Shown here: one piece after another, positions 1-7,212 of the stretch
How the letters are laid out: every line of letters starts with the position of its first letter
How positions within the stretch are numbered: position 1 is the first letter of the stretch
DNA from: Lentisphaeria bacterium
Lineage (GTDB): Bacteria > Verrucomicrobiota > Lentisphaeria > Oligosphaerales > Lenti-02
DNA length: 10,897 bases
Assembly (NCBI GenBank): GCA_023145395.1
Contig: JAGLDW010000761.1
Span: 1-10,897, forward strand
Reading direction: 5' to 3'
Notes under the pieces: generated by a model
The model's database searches: none
Told to the model about the DNA's origin: nothing
Seen by the model: the letters and a program-made list of their open reading frames with translations, nothing else
Position numbers and translations under genes: made by a program

Positions 1-952
1 TGCCCTCAAAAAACGTGCCATCCCCGTAGAAGATCCAGCTGTCTGGGGCAAGCATCTTCTCGTACATGCGCACGATCGACTTCAGTGTCTCGGTATCCCC
101 CAGGAGCGCGGCGCACGCGGCCACGCACCAGTACGAGTAGCCTTGATCCTGGATGCTCTGTGTGCCGAGATAGCCTGCGGCACCGAAACTCTCGGAGAAG
201 TAGTCACGCGTGTACTCGATCAGATCCCGATCAATTCTCGCGCATTGCTCCGCGGTCAGCACGCCCGATTCCCGGATAAGGTCGTAGCCCGTGACAATAC
301 TCTTCAGCATCCCGGCCTCTCGGAACTTCCATCCGCAAATCTTACCGTAGTAGGGGTGGTTCCCCTTGAGCCAGACGTTGGCATTGACCTTGTTCATCCG
401 ATAGCCACGGAAGACCTCGGCCATCCGTTCCACGATCACAGCCACCTTTTCGGCGCACTTCGAATCTCCCTCGATTTGGTAGACCAGTCCCAGCGCGTCA
501 CACTCGTTCGCCACGCGCGTCAATCGCATGGTGCGCAGCACGGACTGCACGTTCCATGTTTCCGAGGTGTCCTTCGGATCATAAGTCCAGGTTGTCTTGC
601 AGCTCTTGCAGCGCAGAGCGTCTCCATTGTTGACAAGCTCGTATGCGAACCAGGGGCCATTGCCGCAGTTCGGGCATTTAACCGTGATCAGGGGAGTCTG
701 CTCGGGAATGAACGCGCGAAGACGGTCGCGATCCATATCCGAATACTGGGCAACTCGCAATCGGATGCGGCTGTAGGCTCTCCTCGCCCACGCATGCTGG
801 TCGATGTTCCGCTTGGCCCGAGCGATGTCTTCGGGTTTGTAGATCGTGCATGGATCATGTGGGGAGGCACTGGCTAGAGTCGACAGCCCGATCATCGCGA
901 CTAGCAGAATGGAGCGGGCGCATCGGGCGGTCTGCTTAGTCACACTCATCAT
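1..952 (-). CDS. Secreted heparinase II/III-like polysaccharide lyase, N-terminal part (cut by window edge)
   Basis: The frame is open from the ATG at 952 to the left edge, giving 317 residues without a stop. The C-terminal part is outside the window. Two ATGs are in tandem (952 and 949), with GGAG a few bases upstream. Residues 1-29 form a signal peptide (basic start, then ARSILLVAMIGLSTLASA), so export is expected. Residues 93-118 carry a zinc-ribbon-like pattern, CPNC then CKSC (C93, C96, C115, C118). Residues about 130-317 look like the helical alpha/alpha toroid of heparinase II/III or alginate lyase families (N199-H200, then SIQDQGYSYWCVAACAALLGD-like helices near 266-286, shown shortened). 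The family cleaves uronic-acid-containing polysaccharides by beta-elimination. Substrate and catalytic residues cannot be assigned because the sheet domain is missing. It is the last gene of the minus-strand run, 75 bases after the sialidase-like gene. I am fairly sure of the family and not of the substrate. Confidence 0.8.
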   Translation of the reverse strand, partial: MMSVTKQTARCARSILLVAMIGLSTLASASPHDPCTIYKPEDIARAKRNIDQHAWARRAYSRIRLRVAQYSDMDRDRLRAFIPEQTPLITVKCPNCGNGPWFAYELVNNGDALRCKSCKTTWTYDPKDTSETWNVQSVLRTMRLTRVANECDALGLVYQIEGDSKCAEKVAVIVERMAEVFRGYRMNKVNANVWLKGNHPYYGKICGWKFREAGMLKSIVTGYDLIRESGVLTAEQCARIDRDLIEYTRDYFSESFGAAGYLGTQSIQDQGYSYWCVAACAALLGDTETLKSIVRMYEKMLAPDSWIFYGDGTFFEG

Positions 953-1027
953 CAACACTCCAATCCCAGCAGCCACATGGGCACAGCACAGCTAGAACAA
1001 GATCTTAGCACCGACAAAGTATCGGTC

Positions 1028-2302
1028 TTAGAACTGCCATTCTGGGACGGCGCTGCCAGATGATAGAATTTCCTCCACGTAGCAGCCAGTCTGGGGCACA
1101 TCGGGCTCTGGACGTCCTCGTGTAGGCAGGCGGTAGGCCTTGACCCGGTAGGCCAACAAGCCATGCCACTGGCCATCGGCCAGGCGCACGGTGGCGGACG
1201 AGGGATGATCGACGACCCAAAAGGTCTCTTTCGGGCGTGGTCCAAACTCCTGGGTGCAGTCTCGGATGAGGCGGGGGCCGACCAGACTCGCGCCGTCGAT
1301 CGTCCAAAAGCATAGCCGGGTCCGTTTCCTGCCACGCAGGTTCGTTACGATGAACGGGAGCCCACAGGCCGTGCGACTGATGCTCACAGGCGACGAACTG
1401 CGCACATCGGCCTGGCGCACGACCTCTTGCCATGTCTTGCCGGCATCGACCGACCGCCAGACAACCACCGTGCTAAGCTCCTCGCTTCCCGGGCGAGTGG
1501 CGAACAGGAGGGAACGATCGGCCACGCGCACCAGAGTGGGTTCCGAACCGAGACCGATAGGCACGAATGAAACGGCGGTCCATTGCTCGTTCCGCCATTG
1601 CCAGCGACATACACCGCTCTTGTACTTGCCATCGCGTTGAGCGAGCACCGGCAGCAACAAGTCGTTGCCTTCGGGAATCGCATTCGTGAGGCCTTGTGTG
1701 ACCAACTGCCATCCGGCCGGCCCCGCCGCCGGAAGCGGCGACGGCCCCACAAGCTCGCGTTTGACCACTCGGAATTGCGCTCCATCATATCCCAACTGGA
1801 CCACTTCCACATATCGCACAAACGGCTTTGTCCAGGTGAAGAATCCCTTGCTGTCCACCTCGAACGACAACGCCTGACAGATCCCAAATCCCCGGCCCTC
1901 GCCCGGATGGCGCGAGCCATCTGCCGCCTTGGCGCCAATCGGCCAGAATCCGCCGGCCATGGGAAATTTGACGACCAAGCGCTCTTCGCCGGTTGCTGCA
2001 TCGGGCAGCATCTGATTCCGGGAGACTGCGAACGGCTTGGCTGTGCGCAACGCGCGCAGGTTGTCGAAGACGAGCAGGTCCGTGCCATCCTCGTAGTCGG
2101 AATAGCCCGGACCAATGGCGCGCAGATTGCAGAAGATCGCGGCCTCGGTGCCCGATACCTGCAGAGGAAACCCCATGCCGTAGCGAGCCGGCTTGTTGCC
2201 CGTGGTCTCATGCGGCAGGGATACATCCGGCGGACCGTGCGTGATCATGACAATATCCGCCGTGGCTGCGGAGGCGATCAGAAATGCGAGGAGTGCAATC
2301 AT
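1028..2302 (-). CDS. Secreted sialidase-like (BNR/Asp-box) beta-propeller protein
   Basis: The product is 424 residues. The ATG at 2302 is the only plausible start, because an in-frame TGA lies 18 bases upstream. Possible ribosome sites are AGGA at close spacing or GAAGGGA further up. The N-terminus (MIALLAFLIASAATA) resembles a short signal peptide but lacks the usual basic residue, which is odd. One clear Asp-box, SVDAGKTW, sits at residues 284-291. The stretch SEPTLVRVADRSLLFATR (253-270) resembles the strand around an arginine of the sialidase propeller, and the pattern is loosely repeated near 368-386. These point to a six-bladed propeller of the exo-sialidase superfamily. Only one canonical Asp-box is visible and the Arg triad and Tyr/Glu pair cannot be placed, so it may act on another sugar or only bind. 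It could be co-transcribed with the lyase gene downstream. Upstream lies a debris-filled gap, so it may have its own promoter. Confidence 0.75.
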   Translation of the reverse strand: MIALLAFLIASAATADIVMITHGPPDVSLPHETTGNKPARYGMGFPLQVSGTEAAIFCNLRAIGPGYSDYEDGTDLLVFDNLRALRTAKPFAVSRNQMLPDAATGEERLVVKFPMAGGFWPIGAKAADGSRHPGEGRGFGICQALSFEVDSKGFFTWTKPFVRYVEVVQLGYDGAQFRVVKRELVGPSPLPAAGPAGWQLVTQGLTNAIPEGNDLLLPVLAQRDGKYKSGVCRWQWRNEQWTAVSFVPIGLGSEPTLVRVADRSLLFATRPGSEELSTVVVWRSVDAGKTWQEVVRQADVRSSSPVSISRTACGLPFIVTNLRGRKRTRLCFWTIDGASLVGPRLIRDCTQEFGPRPKETFWVVDHPSSATVRLADGQWHGLLAYRVKAYRLPTRGRPEPDVPQTGCYVEEILSSGSAVPEWQF

Positions 2303-2326
2303 AGGTCCTACGTCCCTTCAAATATG

Positions 2327-2343
2327 ACAAGTGTTCCCAACAG
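2327..2343 (-). promoter_or_regulatory. Candidate operator motif upstream of the sialidase-like gene
   Basis: On the minus strand this reads CTGTTGGGAACACTTGT and ends about 25 bases before the ATG at 2302. The same motif with one change (CTGCTGGGAACACTTGT) occurs at 7347-7363 on the plus strand, upstream of the pseudopilin gene. Both copies lie between genes and face the gene downstream. Function is inferred only from repetition and position. A rough estimate is that a few tenths of such a pair would arise by chance in the whole window, and far fewer with both copies intergenic. Confidence 0.35.
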
Positions 2344-2491
2344 AGGTCCCGATCAACTGGGCCTGCCAATTCACACAGAATGCCGATCTGCGAGTGCAGC
2401 CACAGCATAGCGCCTGATGCGGAAGGGGGCGAACACGGTCCGCCCCGAGAAAGCGCGGAACAACAGAGCCCGGAACGACAGTGATGGGTCA
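2344..2491. other. Gap with no recognisable content
   Basis: This stretch lies between the candidate operator and the duplicated gene fragment. Short open frames exist on both strands, but none has a recognisable domain, a good ribosome site or a continuation of the neighbouring fragment homology. I see no RNA gene or convincing terminator here. Confidence 0.5.
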
Positions 2492-2620
2492 GCACGGCCG
2501 CGTTCATGCTTGACCCGCGCCTGCGTGATCCGGCACATCGACAAACACCTTGGCAATCTCCTTGAGCGTAATCAGATAGACACGCCCCTCACCCGGACCA
2601 AACTGGACTTTGAAGCGCAT
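2492..2620 (-). pseudogene. Broken duplicate of a C-terminal piece of the LamG/hydrolase-like gene
   Basis: The 129 bases here align with 3125-3254 inside the LamG gene, with about 13 substitutions and one single-base gap (about 89% identity). In the protein frame the fragment starts exactly at MRFKVQF and reads GEGRVYLIT.KEIA..V.D.PDHA like residues 968-1000 of the intact protein. The missing base, near 2523, shifts the frame and leads to a TGA at 2504-2506. The intact gene reads through as MNVAVRV. No homology is visible beyond 2492 or before 2620. It could derive from the adjacent gene or from a paralogue elsewhere. Not expected to be functional. Confidence 0.85.
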
Positions 2621-2639
2621 TCCCGCTTGCAGTATGTTC

Positions 2640-2728
2640 CGCGGAAACGGCACCTGTTTCCACTGATTGCCCGGTTCATCACATGGTAGCAGACACCCTT
2701 GTGTTTCGATTCGCAACGGGCGAGCCAT
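2640..2728 (-). pseudogene. Decayed N-terminus of a REP-associated (RAYT, Y1/IS200-like) transposase
   Basis: From the ATG at 2728 the frame reads MARPLRIETQGCL, then with one extra base removed YHVMNR, then with one base restored GNQWKQV followed by FR. RAYT transposases begin in just this way (MARPLRIEYPGA-YHV-NRGN, then a few residues to FRD), where the His lies near the start of the Y1 nuclease domain. Two frameshifts and loss of everything after about 30 residues, including the HUH pair and catalytic Tyr, make it inactive. A GAAGGGA element sits 6 bases before the ATG. The unshifted frame runs on through the duplicated LamG-gene fragment to a stop at 2504, giving a 74-residue chimera that an automatic gene caller might report as a small protein. 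I regard that frame as accidental. Confidence 0.75.
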
Positions 2729-2811
2729 GACGGGTCCCTTCAGTCTGCAAACTCTCCACCAGTATGCCTGGCGCCAAAGTGCAAGTCGTATCCATGTGTT
2801 GATCGTTGAGG

Positions 2812-2843
2812 TGTGACTCCGTCCCCTCACTGTTGGAGTCACA
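2812..2843. repeat. REP-like inverted repeat next to the transposase remnant
   Basis: TGTGACTCC at 2812-2820 and GGAGTCACA at 2835-2843 form a perfect 9-bp stem around a 14-base loop that begins GTCCCC. It lies 84 bases upstream of the transposase-remnant ATG and 52 bases past the stop of the LamG gene. Known RAYT genes act on and sit beside such palindromes, so a REP-like element is the natural reading. There is no T-run on either side, so it is a poor intrinsic terminator, although it could still shape the 3' end of the LamG transcript. Confidence 0.6.
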
Positions 2844-2894
2844 GGCACCGAAAATGTCCTCGGCACCCCTTTCGGGACAGGATCCAGCCACGAT

Positions 2895-5800
2895 CTATTG
2901 CACGTGGAACGTGTGCTCGGACTTCTTTCCGCTGGCCAGATCGGTGGCACGCAGGATCCAGGTGCCAGGCTCGTCGTTGGCCGCCAGATCAAGCATGAGG
3001 GACACGGATCCGTTCTTGGCGCCGTAGTAGCCGCTCCGCTCGGCGGGCTGTCCCCTGGCGTCGAGCACCTCGATCCGGACAGGCACAACTGCCGCTAGGG
3101 GCAGTCCACCACCATCGACCACACGCACGGCCACGTTCATGCTTGACCCGCGTCTGGCGTGATCCGGCGCGTCGACAACCACGTTGGCAATCTCCTTGGG
3201 CGTAATCAGGTAGACACGCCCCTCTCCCGGGTCAAACTGGACCTTGAAACGCATGTCCGATTCGCTCCGAGTCACTTCGACAGGCCTGTGGGCGAGGAGG
3301 TCATAGACCGCGCCCTGTCTGCGGCGCACGGTCAACGTGGCCGCATTGGGCAGCCCCTTCTCCATCACGAGCCCGTACTGACCCACATACGTGCCGTAGG
3401 TGCGCTTGTCGTTGATGGCGAACAGGTATTCGGCTTCGCCAAACTGCCGTCGGCGCACGACCACGTCGGGGTTGTCCGATTCCACGTGCCGTGTGTAGAC
3501 GGTATCGAGTTCCTCGCGCAGCGCGGCAGCCAGCGTCTGCAGGGCGGCCTTGTCCTCGCGAGCATTTTTCGTGCGCGTGTGGCTCGGCACAAGAATATCG
3601 GGGATGAGGGCCGGCGCCAACCGTTCGTCGGCCACCACAATGCCACCGGCACGTTGGAACTCGACGATTTTCCGAGCCACGCTCCGGGTCAGCACGACAC
3701 AACCGGGCATGACCAGCACGCGCACGCCGTCCAGCCCATCGCGCTCGACGGCCTCCTCGAAGAGAATGCGCGGCTGGAGTTGGGCCCACTGCAGGATCAG
3801 GTGCATATCGGCTTCCCAGGTGTTGCTCCAGCCCCGCGTGCCGGACGTGGCGAAGATCTGCGAGGTGCCACTGCCCAGGATGGCCACCTCGGAGACCGGC
3901 GGATCGGGCACTTGCAGGAGCATGGGGCCCAGTGGGCGCACAACCGCGCGCGTAAGCGCGGCGAGACGCTTCCTAGTGATGGGATTTGTGTAGCGATAGT
4001 GATGTGCGGCGCCCATGTCCACAAGCGATCCCCAGCCGTGGTACATGATGCCCTTGACCGGACGCGCCAGCTCGCTCCATAGCGCGATCTCCAAGTGATC
4101 GGGCGAGATGGTCACAAATGCCGCGTCCGGGATATCACGCTCCCATCCGACCCGTTTTTTCTCGTCCTTGGGCAGCTGCGGTTTCGGGGCCGTCAACTGG
4201 CGGTACCAGATGATCTGAGTCATCTTCATGACCTGCTGGCCCGGCCGACCGGCGGCCATGGCGAACAATTCGTCAGTGGCCTGCCCCACCTTGATCGGGT
4301 CCGGATACGAGTAGGTCCATTGCGACAGGTAGTCCACCTCGCCACCCGAGCCCCAAATGCAGGGCACGCGCACAGCCGGATCGTAGAATGTCCACAGGTC
4401 GTCACGCCCGGTGCTCTTCAGCCCCTTGTGCACCTGGGTGTGCAGGTTGTTCCAGCCGTCGCCCTCTTTCCAGAACCAACGGTAGTATTTCAGAATCGGA
4501 TCATCGTCGGGGATGATCCGGTCGGCCGGAAAGCCGGGGATTGCCGTGTAGTGTTTGTACTTTTTCCACTCGACCGTGAGTGGTATGTCAACGCCCGCAT
4601 AGCGCTTGTAGGCTTCGTGGTCCTCCTTGTGAAAACACACGTTTGTGTGACCGCGCACCTCGGTGTGGATCAAGGCGGCATCCAGGGCGGGATAGTCGCC
4701 AAATGCCTGGGCCACCGATTGGCCAGCCAGATAGCAGAATTTTTCCGCCCTGGGCAATTGTCCGCACACATCCGCTTTCGTGCGTGGCTTGCCATCGCGT
4801 CCAATGCGTTTGAACTCATCCATTTTCATGAGAGCCCGACCCGGCGCGACATAGGCGACCACACCCAGCCCCTCCGCCATATGCTTGTCCAGATCCTCGC
4901 GTCGATTCTGGAGCTTGGCGTACTGGTCCACCGGCACGGGTTTGCCCGTTTCGAGCAGGAATCGGGTGTCGGTCAGGACGCGCAGATCATGGGTGAATCC
5001 CATCTCCTTGAGTTGTGGGAAATCGCCATGCCCCCACATGACCACGGGCATGACGTGTGGCAGTTTCCGCGGCATGATGGCAAGCACCACCGTCTGCGCG
5101 GCGGCGTACTGCCGACCGTCACCCTGGGCCTGGGCCGTCACTGCGACCTCGTAGGTTCCCGGTCGAAGCGTCGTGTCCACATCAATCTCCACCGTGTGGG
5201 TCTGCTTCGGCGCCAGACTCCTGACACGCACCTTCTTGCTCGTGCCAAAGCGAATATCGGCCGTCACATTGGCGAGGGGCTTGTCCGTGTTGTTCCGCAC
5301 GACTACGGCAACGCGCACATCCTTTTCCATGCGATAGAACGTTCTGCGTCCGTTGTCCATTCCCACGTTGATCGACAACCCGCCCATGACGAGGCCCCGG
5401 GTGATGCGGATCTCATCGATTGTGGCTGCACACCCGTAGTACGAGCTGCCTATGCGGGCGCCGATCGCGAGGTCATACTTGGCTGGCTCCACCGATCCGC
5501 GCCCGGAGCGGGTGCCACCACCGATATCCTTGCCATCGAGGTAGATGCGAACCGTTCCGGCACCATCGTAGGTGAACAATGTGTGATACCACCTGCCGGG
5601 ATCAAGCTCGACCTTCTCCGCCTGGTAGGCCTCCGAGCCCTTGCCGAACCAGAGCCTGACGGTGGGCGCCCATTTGTCGCCCGACGCGTTCAGCATGAAC
5701 ATGAACCCCGCGTTCGCCTGAGGAATGTCCTTCGCATAGTGATAGAATTTTGAATCGATGAGGAAATGCATCTTGTGCTTGGCAAAGTCTTCGGCGGGGT

Positions 5801-6155
5801 TAAACCACATCTCCACGGAAAATGCGCCTTGAGGTGTGAGCGCGGGCACACGCTGGACGACCCGGGCGCCGTCGGGCTTCTCCGGCGGCGAGGCGGTGCA
5901 CTTCAACCCGCCTCCAAACCGGCCCTCCTTGACAATGCGGCTCTCGCCACGCAGTTTCAGCGCCTTTCCCGACACGTCTTCGAGCGGTTTGGGACCGTCG
6001 AACCGCCAGAACGCGACGACGTGCTCGCCAGTGACTTCCTCGCCGGTGTAGGGTTCTTCCCACCCCTGCTTCCTGCCCGGCTCGGCCGCGCTGGACCACA
6101 GTGCCAAGACCCAAACCAGGCAAGTCACCAAACTCAGGTATTTTCGTGTCTTCAC
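2895..6155 (-). CDS. Large secreted LamG-domain protein with glycoside-hydrolase-like core
   Basis: The product is 1086 residues and starts at GTG (6155), with AAGGAG 6 bases upstream. A signal peptide covers residues 1-24. Residues about 45-255 are a LamG/concanavalin-like lectin domain (VVAFWRFDG, FSVEMWFNP, GRWYHTLFTYDG, IDEIRI). Residues 262-360 are an Ig-like or CARDB-like sandwich. Residues about 365-740 look like a TIM barrel of the GH42/beta-galactosidase sort: strand-like VAYVAPG and ALIHTEVRG, where E499 is a candidate acid/base residue. Residues 755-880 resemble the flavodoxin-like domain that follows such barrels (GVRVLVMPG, GGIVVADE). Residues about 1000-1086 form an Ig-like tail ending EHTFHVQ. 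It probably acts on an extracellular glycan, but neither substrate nor activity can be read from sequence. It follows the HEAT/jelly-roll gene by 39 bases and is probably co-transcribed with it. Bases 3125-3254 are duplicated downstream in the gap. Confidence 0.85.
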   Translation of the reverse strand: MKTRKYLSLVTCLVWVLALWSSAAEPGRKQGWEEPYTGEEVTGEHVVAFWRFDGPKPLEDVSGKALKLRGESRIVKEGRFGGGLKCTASPPEKPDGARVVQRVPALTPQGAFSVEMWFNPAEDFAKHKMHFLIDSKFYHYAKDIPQANAGFMFMLNASGDKWAPTVRLWFGKGSEAYQAEKVELDPGRWYHTLFTYDGAGTVRIYLDGKDIGGGTRSGRGSVEPAKYDLAIGARIGSSYYGCAATIDEIRITRGLVMGGLSINVGMDNGRRTFYRMEKDVRVAVVVRNNTDKPLANVTADIRFGTSKKVRVRSLAPKQTHTVEIDVDTTLRPGTYEVAVTAQAQGDGRQYAAAQTVVLAIMPRKLPHVMPVVMWGHGDFPQLKEMGFTHDLRVLTDTRFLLETGKPVPVDQYAKLQNRREDLDKHMAEGLGVVAYVAPGRALMKMDEFKRIGRDGKPRTKADVCGQLPRAEKFCYLAGQSVAQAFGDYPALDAALIHTEVRGHTNVCFHKEDHEAYKRYAGVDIPLTVEWKKYKHYTAIPGFPADRIIPDDDPILKYYRWFWKEGDGWNNLHTQVHKGLKSTGRDDLWTFYDPAVRVPCIWGSGGEVDYLSQWTYSYPDPIKVGQATDELFAMAAGRPGQQVMKMTQIIWYRQLTAPKPQLPKDEKKRVGWERDIPDAAFVTISPDHLEIALWSELARPVKGIMYHGWGSLVDMGAAHHYRYTNPITRKRLAALTRAVVRPLGPMLLQVPDPPVSEVAILGSGTSQIFATSGTRGWSNTWEADMHLILQWAQLQPRILFEEAVERDGLDGVRVLVMPGCVVLTRSVARKIVEFQRAGGIVVADERLAPALIPDILVPSHTRTKNAREDKAALQTLAAALREELDTVYTRHVESDNPDVVVRRRQFGEAEYLFAINDKRTYGTYVGQYGLVMEKGLPNAATLTVRRRQGAVYDLLAHRPVEVTRSESDMRFKVQFDPGEGRVYLITPKEIANVVVDAPDHARRGSSMNVAVRVVDGGGLPLAAVVPVRIEVLDARGQPAERSGYYGAKNGSVSLMLDLAANDEPGTWILRATDLASGKKSEHTFHVQ
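3125..3254 (-). repeat. Source-type copy of the duplicated segment, inside the LamG gene
   Basis: This in-frame copy encodes residues 968-1010 (MRFKVQFDPGEGRVYLITPK onward) and matches 2492-2620 at about 89% over 130 columns, same orientation, with starts 633 bases apart. It is intact, whereas the other copy is frameshifted. Confidence 0.85.
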
Positions 6156-6161
6156 GGGTTT

Positions 6162-6167
6162 CTCCTT
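6162..6167 (-). promoter_or_regulatory. Ribosome binding site fixing a GTG start
   Basis: AAGGAG on the minus strand lies 6 bases before the GTG at 6155. The strength and spacing, followed at once by a signal peptide, support GTG as the start codon of the LamG gene. Confidence 0.8.
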
Positions 6168-6194
6168 AGAGTTCGCGCTCCACGGCGGCTCGGA

Positions 6195-7199
6195 TCACTT
6201 GAGGATTTCAATGCGCACCGGCCTCCAGATGCCACCCCCGTGATTCGTGTTCATGACCCGCACGGTGATCTGGTTCGGCCCATCCCATTTAATTTCCTTG
6301 GTGATGTCGAGCCCGAACGGCACATCCCAACCCAGCGGGCCAATGTCCTGTTGGCCCACGTATATGCCGTTGACCCAGACCCACGCACTCTCATCGACAC
6401 CCTCGAAATGGATCTCCACGGCCACGTGCTTCATTGTGGGCGGCAGGTCGATCGTACGTCGGTACCAGGATACACCGACATAGTCGTAGCCGGCCTTCTG
6501 CCAGACCTGTTCGATGGCGATGGTCTTCCACTTCGAGTCGACAAAGTCGGGCTTGTACCACTTCTTCAGATGGCCATCGCGGGCGCGATCCAACCGAAAG
6601 CGCCAGTCGTCAATGGGCAGCTTGATCGTCTTGACGAGCGTGACCTGGTGGTCGTAGTCGGTGCGATCGCGGATCAGCTTTGTGTCGCGGTGAAAGGGCC
6701 ACGTGGTGCGAATGGCCGCAGCGCGGATGCCCTTGTCCTCGCTCTTCTGGGCGGCTCGGAGCAGCTTGTTCACTTCGCCAGTCCGCGGCTTCATGGCCAC
6801 GAGCTGGTCAATGGCTACTCGACGCACTGTGGGGTCGGGATCGACCAACGCCTTGGCCAGATGCGGCGCCGCCTTGGCCCCAAGCAGAATGCAGATGCCC
6901 CTCAACGCCGTGCGACGCACGACAATGTCGCTGTTGTTCAGCGCCGCTGCCAACGCCTTCTCGGCGCCAGGACCGGCATTGAGAAGCAACCTCACGGCCG
7001 TGCGGCGCACGATGCCACTGGGGTCGCCCAAGGCGGTACCCAACGCCTCAATCGACGCAGAATCTCCGACCGGCAATTTGTACAGGGACGCCCGTCGCCC
7101 GAGCACCGGAAGGGTCGCGCCCCCCGGTTGGGCCGCCGCAAGCGCCACAGTCAGAACGCAGACAAACTCCACAGCAGAGATTCGCAAGAAACGAGGCAT
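6195..7199 (-). CDS. Secreted HEAT-repeat protein with GH2-type sugar-binding domain
   Basis: The product is 334 residues from the ATG at 7199. GGAGGAA lies 6 bases upstream. An in-frame ATG at 7214 overlaps that site and is therefore rejected. Residues 1-23 form a signal peptide (RFLRISAVEFVCVLTVALAAA). Residues about 48-165 contain four HEAT-like repeats with the pattern of paired helices and VRR (GIVRRTAVRLLLNAG, DIVVRRTALRGICILLG, PTVRRVAIDQLVAMK, and a weaker fourth). Residues about 190-334 are the jelly-roll sugar-binding domain of GH2 beta-galactosidases (WYRRTIDLPP, FEGVDESAWVWVNGIYVG, a C-terminal GGGIWRPVRIEIL). In GH2 enzymes this precedes an Ig domain and a catalytic barrel, both absent here, and the protein ends cleanly after the sandwich. 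A binding or scaffold role is inferred. It is the first gene of the minus-strand run. Confidence 0.82.
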   Translation of the reverse strand: MPRFLRISAVEFVCVLTVALAAAQPGGATLPVLGRRASLYKLPVGDSASIEALGTALGDPSGIVRRTAVRLLLNAGPGAEKALAAALNNSDIVVRRTALRGICILLGAKAAPHLAKALVDPDPTVRRVAIDQLVAMKPRTGEVNKLLRAAQKSEDKGIRAAAIRTTWPFHRDTKLIRDRTDYDHQVTLVKTIKLPIDDWRFRLDRARDGHLKKWYKPDFVDSKWKTIAIEQVWQKAGYDYVGVSWYRRTIDLPPTMKHVAVEIHFEGVDESAWVWVNGIYVGQQDIGPLGWDVPFGLDITKEIKWDGPNQITVRVMNTNHGGGIWRPVRIEILK

Positions 7200-7205
7200 G
7201 GACAC

Positions 7206-7212
7206 TTCCTCC
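7206..7212 (-). promoter_or_regulatory. Ribosome binding site choosing the 7199 start
   Basis: GGAGGAA on the minus strand, spaced 6 bases from the ATG at 7199. It overlaps the alternative ATG at 7214, which has no comparable site of its own. Confidence 0.8.

Noticed and set aside
143..877. 244-codon plus-strand frame opposite the lyase gene
   Set aside because: The minus-strand frame has a signal peptide, four ordered Cys and a lyase-like helical part. The plus-strand product has nothing comparable.
999..1026. AAGATCTT palindrome and a 5-bp ACCGA/TCGGT stem after the sialidase-like stop, as a terminator
   Set aside because: The stem is short with a 7-base loop and no T-run, and the next gene starts 75 bases on. 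Too weak to call.
1583..2410. 275-codon plus-strand frame across the sialidase-like gene
   Set aside because: It is antisense to an Asp-box gene and runs past that gene's start into debris. No recognisable motif.
2504..2728. A 74-codon minus-strand small protein
   Set aside because: Its first third is the frameshifted start of a transposase and its last half a frameshifted copy of another gene. The continuous frame is most simply accidental.
2861..2888. CCC-GAAA-GGG mini-hairpin and GGCACC direct repeats after the LamG gene as a terminator
   Set aside because: Only three or four pairs and no T-run; likely chance.
4095..5753. 552-codon open frame on the plus strand opposite the LamG gene
   Set aside because: It is antisense to a gene with a strong ribosome site, signal peptide and recognisable domains. 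Its product is rich in His, Arg and Val with no recognisable domain, as expected for a mirror frame in GC-rich DNA.
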